Source: Persicobacter sp. CCB-QB2 (GTDB lineage Bacteria > Bacteroidota > Bacteroidia > Cytophagales > Cyclobacteriaceae). Taken from it: a stretch of 64,000 bases of DNA. Numbering within the stretch: the stretch's first letter is position 1; every line of letters begins with the position of its first letter. The DNA is taken from NCBI RefSeq assembly GCF_001274635.1, contig NZ_LBGV01000001.1, forward strand, positions 1,550,001 through 1,614,000, written 5' to 3'. The notes below the pieces were generated by a model, which ran no database searches, was not told where the DNA came from, and was given only the letters and a program-made list of their open reading frames with translations. Shown here piece after piece: positions 60,512-64,000 of this stretch. The translations under genes were made by a program, and so were the position numbers.

Positions 60512-62038
60512 TTGAATAAACCTAGCTTGATTTTACTTAACGCAGGATTAATTCTTGGAATCCTCGCAAGCCAACTTACTCAAAATGAGCGAGACATTCG
60601 CTTTTTTATTATTTTGATTATTATTCTTACACCAATATTATATTTAGGCAGTAATCAAAATATCCGGCATTTTTCCCTAAAAATATTCCTTTCTGCACTT
60701 TTAGGATATGGCCAGGGGCAGCTTTTGCCTCCACAGCCAGGGCAAAAAACAGCACATGAAGAGCAAAAAATCACATGGGTAAAAGGGTATTTAAACTCAA
60801 TTCCATCCGCTTCCAGTCCTTCCTACAGTAGACTTATGAGTGATTACGCCCAAAAGAACGGTACCTGGAAAAAACAGGAGACCATTTACTACCTAAAAAA
60901 AATACCGGATAGTTTAATATCTGACTTTGGGCGGTATGGTGATTACCTGGTGGAGGTAAAACCTTCAAACTGGAGTAGCCTGATCGCTTTTCAAGCCCAA
61001 GAACCACCTCTGTTACATTACAAATCATTACAAGTCATTCTTCAAAAACGCATCCAACCCTATTTATCCGCAGGATCTCTTGGACTTTTAGCCCCACTTT
61101 GCTGGGGCGGCAGTACCGCAGAAAGCCCCAAAATAAAAGGAATATATAAAAAAGTGGGCTTAGCCCATGTTTTGGCAGTTTCCGGCATGCATGTAGGCTT
61201 ACTCTTTGGTTTACTCTTTTTTCTCTTCCGTATTACCTTAAAGCGAAAGCGGCAGCTATGGTGGAAAATGAGCCTGGTGGCCACTGCTCTGCTGGCTTTC
61301 ACTTTCCTTACCGGAGGGCGACCGAGTGTGCTTCGGGCCACTGGAATGGCCTTTCTTTTTTTATTATCGATTAAATGGAGAAAAAACTACCGCTTAATAA
61401 ACGCCCTGCTTTGGACTACTTTCTTCTTATTGGCCTTTCAACCTCAACTCCTGTTTTCATTGAGCTTCCAACTGTCCAGCTTAGCTGTTTTGGGCATTGC
61501 CAATTGGTATTCTCCCATTATGAACTTAATTCCAAAATTTAGGGGAAAGTCAGTACTATCGGTATTCGTTATAGGTTTGTGTGCACAAATGCTGACTTTC
61601 CCGCTCCTCATTTTTCATTTTGAGGGAATTTCTAAAGTGGGATTCTTTACCAATTATTTGGCAACGCTCTCCATACCCTTATTTTTTATTGGGGGATGGT
61701 TAATGCAAGTACTCACTTTTTTCCCTCCTGCGGCGGAAATTTTTGGAGAATGGTTTTCCCTGCTCATTGAAAAACATAACCTGCTCCTCGCCCAAATCGC
61801 AGCATGGCCGAATAGTTATCAAGCTCAATTATCCTTTCCTTTATGGCTTATCCCCTGTTATTGGGTTTTCATCATTTCCTTAAGTTCCTTTTGGCAATAT
61901 CGATTAAAAAAGATGCTTTGGCTGGCGGGAATTTCCTTTATCATTGGCAACGGGGTGTATTATATTCATCAATGGGAAAAAGAGACTTCATCAACTGAAG
62001 AGCGGATTATAATGCTACAAGAGTTGGCTGAAAATTAG
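60512..62038 (+). CDS. ComEC/Rec2-family membrane protein (channel core)
   Basis: 508 residues from a TTG start. An N-terminal OB-like region with two or three membrane segments is followed by the competence domain (about 190-430): LLAPLCWGGS, VGLAHVLAVSGMHVGLLFGL, FTFLTGGRPSVLRATGMAF, LFSLSFQLSSLAVLGI, and VFVIGLCAQMLTFPLLIFHF. This is the DNA-uptake channel of natural transformation. The C-terminal metallo-beta-lactamase domain of the full-length form is absent, which is the common short form in this phylum. Divergent from the kinase gene. Confidence 0.9.
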   Translation: MNKPSLILLNAGLILGILASQLTQNERDIRFFIILIIILTPILYLGSNQNIRHFSLKIFLSALLGYGQGQLLPPQPGQKTAHEEQKITWVKGYLNSIPSASSPSYSRLMSDYAQKNGTWKKQETIYYLKKIPDSLISDFGRYGDYLVEVKPSNWSSLIAFQAQEPPLLHYKSLQVILQKRIQPYLSAGSLGLLAPLCWGGSTAESPKIKGIYKKVGLAHVLAVSGMHVGLLFGLLFFLFRITLKRKRQLWWKMSLVATALLAFTFLTGGRPSVLRATGMAFLFLLSIKWRKNYRLINALLWTTFFLLAFQPQLLFSLSFQLSSLAVLGIANWYSPIMNLIPKFRGKSVLSVFVIGLCAQMLTFPLLIFHFEGISKVGFFTNYLATLSIPLFFIGGWLMQVLTFFPPAAEIFGEWFSLLIEKHNLLLAQIAAWPNSYQAQLSFPLWLIPCYWVFIISLSSFWQYRLKKMLWLAGISFIIGNGVYYIHQWEKETSSTEERIIMLQELAEN

Positions 62039-62045
62039 CCCGCAG

Positions 62046-62169
62046 TATTCATGCTTAAATCCTCGTTTATCTGTCAGGCGGAAAAAATGATGGAATAGTT
62101 TCCTATTTGGAGTTTTTTCCAACGAAAAAGATGAATGAGGAGAAAGCAAGCTTACCCAAATTTGGGCTA
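62046..62169 (+). repeat. Dispersed intergenic repeat, copy D (best copy)
   Basis: Begins ATTCATGCTTAAATCCTCG and contains AGGCGGAAAAAATGATGG, the short stem-loop AATAGTTTCCTATT, GATGAATGAGGAGAAAGCAA and a final CCCAAATTTGGG palindrome. Copies A, C, E and F align to it. Confidence 0.78.
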
Positions 62170-62500
62170 TTGTAATTCAAAGAAAATAAGTTTTACATAC
62201 TTGAATTTAAGCCACTTGCGCTTGGCTAATAAATTTGGCGGTGAATATTCTGGGTTAGAATTCTGGATTTATCAATGCTTCTTCCTTTATCTCAAACCGT
62301 AGAAATGAAGCAAATAGGAAGGAAATAAGTCGGAGATGACTTCTATTCGATAAAAGAACCCTTGGCTTCCCGCCCATTGATCAAGGCCGGCTTGTTGGAG
62401 TGGGAAAAAACAACTGACCTCCAACCCTAAAAAGAATTCGTGAAAATTTGTGCAATTTGTGGCTAAAAATAACCCCTCCAAAAATGCCCTTCAACCCGCC
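62170..62500. other. Gene-free region with a TTCGTG/GTGGCT-type repeat
   Basis: 331 bp between convergent comEC and viaA-like genes. The only structure I recognise is 62434-62466, where GAATTCGTGAAAATTTGTG is followed by CAATTTGTGGCTA, a roughly 10-bp-spaced array. A 64-residue minus frame (62287-62481) through it looks like repeat, not gene. Confidence 0.5.
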
Positions 62501-63928
62501 TTAAGAAAATGAAGTTCGCAATTCATTCACCATGCTTTCAAAGCCATCCCCATTCATAGGATTGTACCGCCAATTTGCCGTAAAACTTGGGAAATTCACC
62601 TTTTCATAGGCCGTTCCTGCGATGATGATAGAAAAAAAACGGTTTCCTTTGGTTTTGGCACTTAAGAGACGCGAACGTAACATCGGATCCAGCATAGGCA
62701 CCTTACCGTCAGTGAGCATGATCAAATCTGCTTTATGAAATTTGCCATCCTTCATGAGTTCCAGGGCCCGATCCAAAGCCACCCCGGCATCGGTACCACC
62801 ATGAAAAGACATGGACAAAAATTTTAATAACACCTCAATATCATCGCCCACGCCATCCATTTCCAGGACTTCAATCTGCTTTGAAAAAGCCACCACATAA
62901 CAAGGCCGGTGATCCATCATCGCCCTTTTTAACATGGCCAGCGCAATAACTTTCGCAGCCTCCTCCACCTTTCCCATCATAGAGGCGGAAGTATCCACAC
63001 ATAAAATGATGGGCCCTTTTTTATCTTCTCCTTTAGCCTTGGGCTTCTTTTGCTTGGGCTGCCCCTCCTCCTGTGCGTCCGCGATCAAGTCAAACTCCAA
63101 TAATTTCTTTTCGGCATATCGTTGATAAAAAAGATCCTCTGTCTCCTCATCTCCCAATAAAGCCACCTCAGCAGGAAGCACATAGGGCAAATCATCCCCC
63201 TGGGTAATTCCCTTAATTTCTTCTTTGTCTTTTTTAGGGTTTTTGATCAATGATTTAATTTCCACTTCCTCCACTTCTTTAAAAGTAGATCGGGCCATTT
63301 CACGATCCATTCGCCCAAAAGCAGCAACTAATTCATCCAATTTTTTATGATTGGACATTTGACTCTCATATTTAGCCAATAAACCAAAAGGAACATCTTT
63401 CCAAACTCCGCTCTCTGATGACCAATGCGGTATCAGATTTTGCTTTAAAGTCTGGATCAGATTATTGGTATTCTTCGTAAACTCTCCCTTTTTAGAAATA
63501 TTACCCTTCAATTTCCTAACTTCCAGCGTTCCCAAAACACGACGCTGCATATCAAATACGGAAGAGGAAAATAACTTATTCAGGAAATCAAAAAACTTAT
63601 ACAGCAATTCGGAAGAAACTACTCGCCAACGGTTTCTCCTTTTGATTCCATTTTCAATGCTATGCATGGACTTAGCATCCAGCTGATGCAAAATTTCCAA
63701 TAGCACATAATTCTGAAACTCTGCATGGCTCACCATATATTCCTTCAGGCCGGGCATGGACAAAATTTCATCCAGTGGGTCAGTCAAATTCGCAGATAAC
63801 TGCCCCCCGGTATAGGGCGTTCCGTTACAGACCGCCCGCATATACTCCACCAAATCGGTGCGCTTTTGCTCAGTCCCAAACCTTCCAAAAACTTTAAATT
63901 CCTCAATTTGCGTTTTAAAATCAGCCAT
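62501..63928 (-). CDS. ViaA-like von Willebrand factor A protein
   Basis: 475 residues. A long helical N-terminal part (about 1-270) precedes a VWA domain with the MIDAS metal motif CVDTSASMMGKV, the Thr-loop SFHGGTDAGVALDRAL and the third metal ligand LTDGKVPM. The arrangement (helical N-terminus plus C-terminal VWA, adjacent to a second gene) resembles E. coli ViaA, which works with the MoxR-type AAA ATPase RavA. It overlaps the upstream gene by 8 bp, so they form one operon; that gene is cut by the window edge. Confidence 0.8.
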   Translation of the reverse strand: MADFKTQIEEFKVFGRFGTEQKRTDLVEYMRAVCNGTPYTGGQLSANLTDPLDEILSMPGLKEYMVSHAEFQNYVLLEILHQLDAKSMHSIENGIKRRNRWRVVSSELLYKFFDFLNKLFSSSVFDMQRRVLGTLEVRKLKGNISKKGEFTKNTNNLIQTLKQNLIPHWSSESGVWKDVPFGLLAKYESQMSNHKKLDELVAAFGRMDREMARSTFKEVEEVEIKSLIKNPKKDKEEIKGITQGDDLPYVLPAEVALLGDEETEDLFYQRYAEKKLLEFDLIADAQEEGQPKQKKPKAKGEDKKGPIILCVDTSASMMGKVEEAAKVIALAMLKRAMMDHRPCYVVAFSKQIEVLEMDGVGDDIEVLLKFLSMSFHGGTDAGVALDRALELMKDGKFHKADLIMLTDGKVPMLDPMLRSRLLSAKTKGNRFFSIIIAGTAYEKVNFPSFTANWRYNPMNGDGFESMVNELRTSFS

Positions 63929-64000
63929 ACTGCATGCCTATCTTCTCCACTTCTGTTTTTCGGGCCACTAATTCCTTTAAAATCATTTGCAGGTTAAAAT
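63921..64000 (-). CDS. C-terminal 25 residues of an upstream gene, possibly the AAA ATPase partner
   Basis: The minus frame reads FNLQMILKELVARKTEVEKI and ends at TGA 63923-63921, overlapping the VWA start by 8 bp. A MoxR/RavA-type AAA ATPase would be expected here by analogy, but too little is visible to name it. Confidence 0.5.
   Translation of the reverse strand, partial: FNLQMILKELVARKTEVEKIGMQYG

Noticed and set aside
62287..62481. 64-residue minus-strand frame
   Set aside because: Most of its N-terminus is translated from the TTCGTG-type repeat; likely a repeat artefact.

Overview
The window is a chromosomal stretch from a member of the Bacteroidota, most likely a marine or aquatic member of the order Cytophagales. 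The support is two type A and one type B type IX secretion (T9SS) sorting domains, a PorP/SprF-family outer-membrane protein, a GSCFA-domain protein, Bacteroidota-style promoter -7 boxes (TAnnTTTG), several TTG starts and little sign of Shine-Dalgarno sequences. I see no tRNA, rRNA, CRISPR array, transposase or prophage. The genes are mostly housekeeping, but the spaces between them carry dispersed repeats.

Layout. 1-1242: the edge of a membrane-anchored metallophosphoesterase. 1.5-8.1 kb: a four-gene efflux operon on the minus strand (TetR regulator, TolC, adaptor, RND pump). 8.5-11.8 kb: an alpha/beta hydrolase, prs, ribosomal protein L25/Ctc and peptidyl-tRNA hydrolase, the last three each followed by a clear hairpin terminator. 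12.1-19.8 kb: a T9SS type B cassette of a giant repeat protein, its PorP/SprF partner and an OmpA/TPR/PD40 lipid-envelope protein. 19.8-26.0 kb: the thiamine operon thiS-thiC-tenI-like-thiD-thiE-thiG-thiH on the minus strand, behind a TPP riboswitch. 26.1-35.2 kb: amidase, unknown protein, S41 C-terminal processing protease, formimidoylglutamase-like enzyme, GSCFA protein, YyaL-type thioredoxin-fold protein and a small membrane protein. 35.2-46.5 kb: priA, a lipoprotein, surE, an unknown exported protein, ribBA, dnaG, then mrp and an NFU-type iron-sulfur protein. 46.7-53.7 kb: a secreted metalloprotease, ddl, a PASTA protein, another T9SS cargo and a thioredoxin-like protein. 53.8-64 kb: methyltransferase, SAM hydroxide adenosyltransferase, phoH, GNAT, a very large hybrid histidine kinase, a ComEC core protein, and a ViaA-like VWA protein behind the tail of an upstream gene.

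Two things stand out. First, five genes (T9SS type B cargo, ompA-like, thiC, S41 protease, phoH) are each broken by one or two single-base losses, at six sites in all. At every site one extra base in a run of identical bases (two to five long) restores a full-length conserved protein. Uncorrected homopolymer errors in the assembly are the likeliest cause, and I annotate these genes at their repaired extents. Second, a previously unnamed (to me) intergenic repeat of about 85-125 bp occurs at least five times in both orientations, and a separate 161-bp imperfect palindrome with 16-bp terminal inverted repeats sits between the NFU gene and the metalloprotease. These, a 24-bp perfect palindrome just upstream of a lipoprotein gene, and a strong terminator with no gene in front of it are the best candidates for undescribed biology. 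I found no convincing novel multi-gene defence or biosynthetic system.
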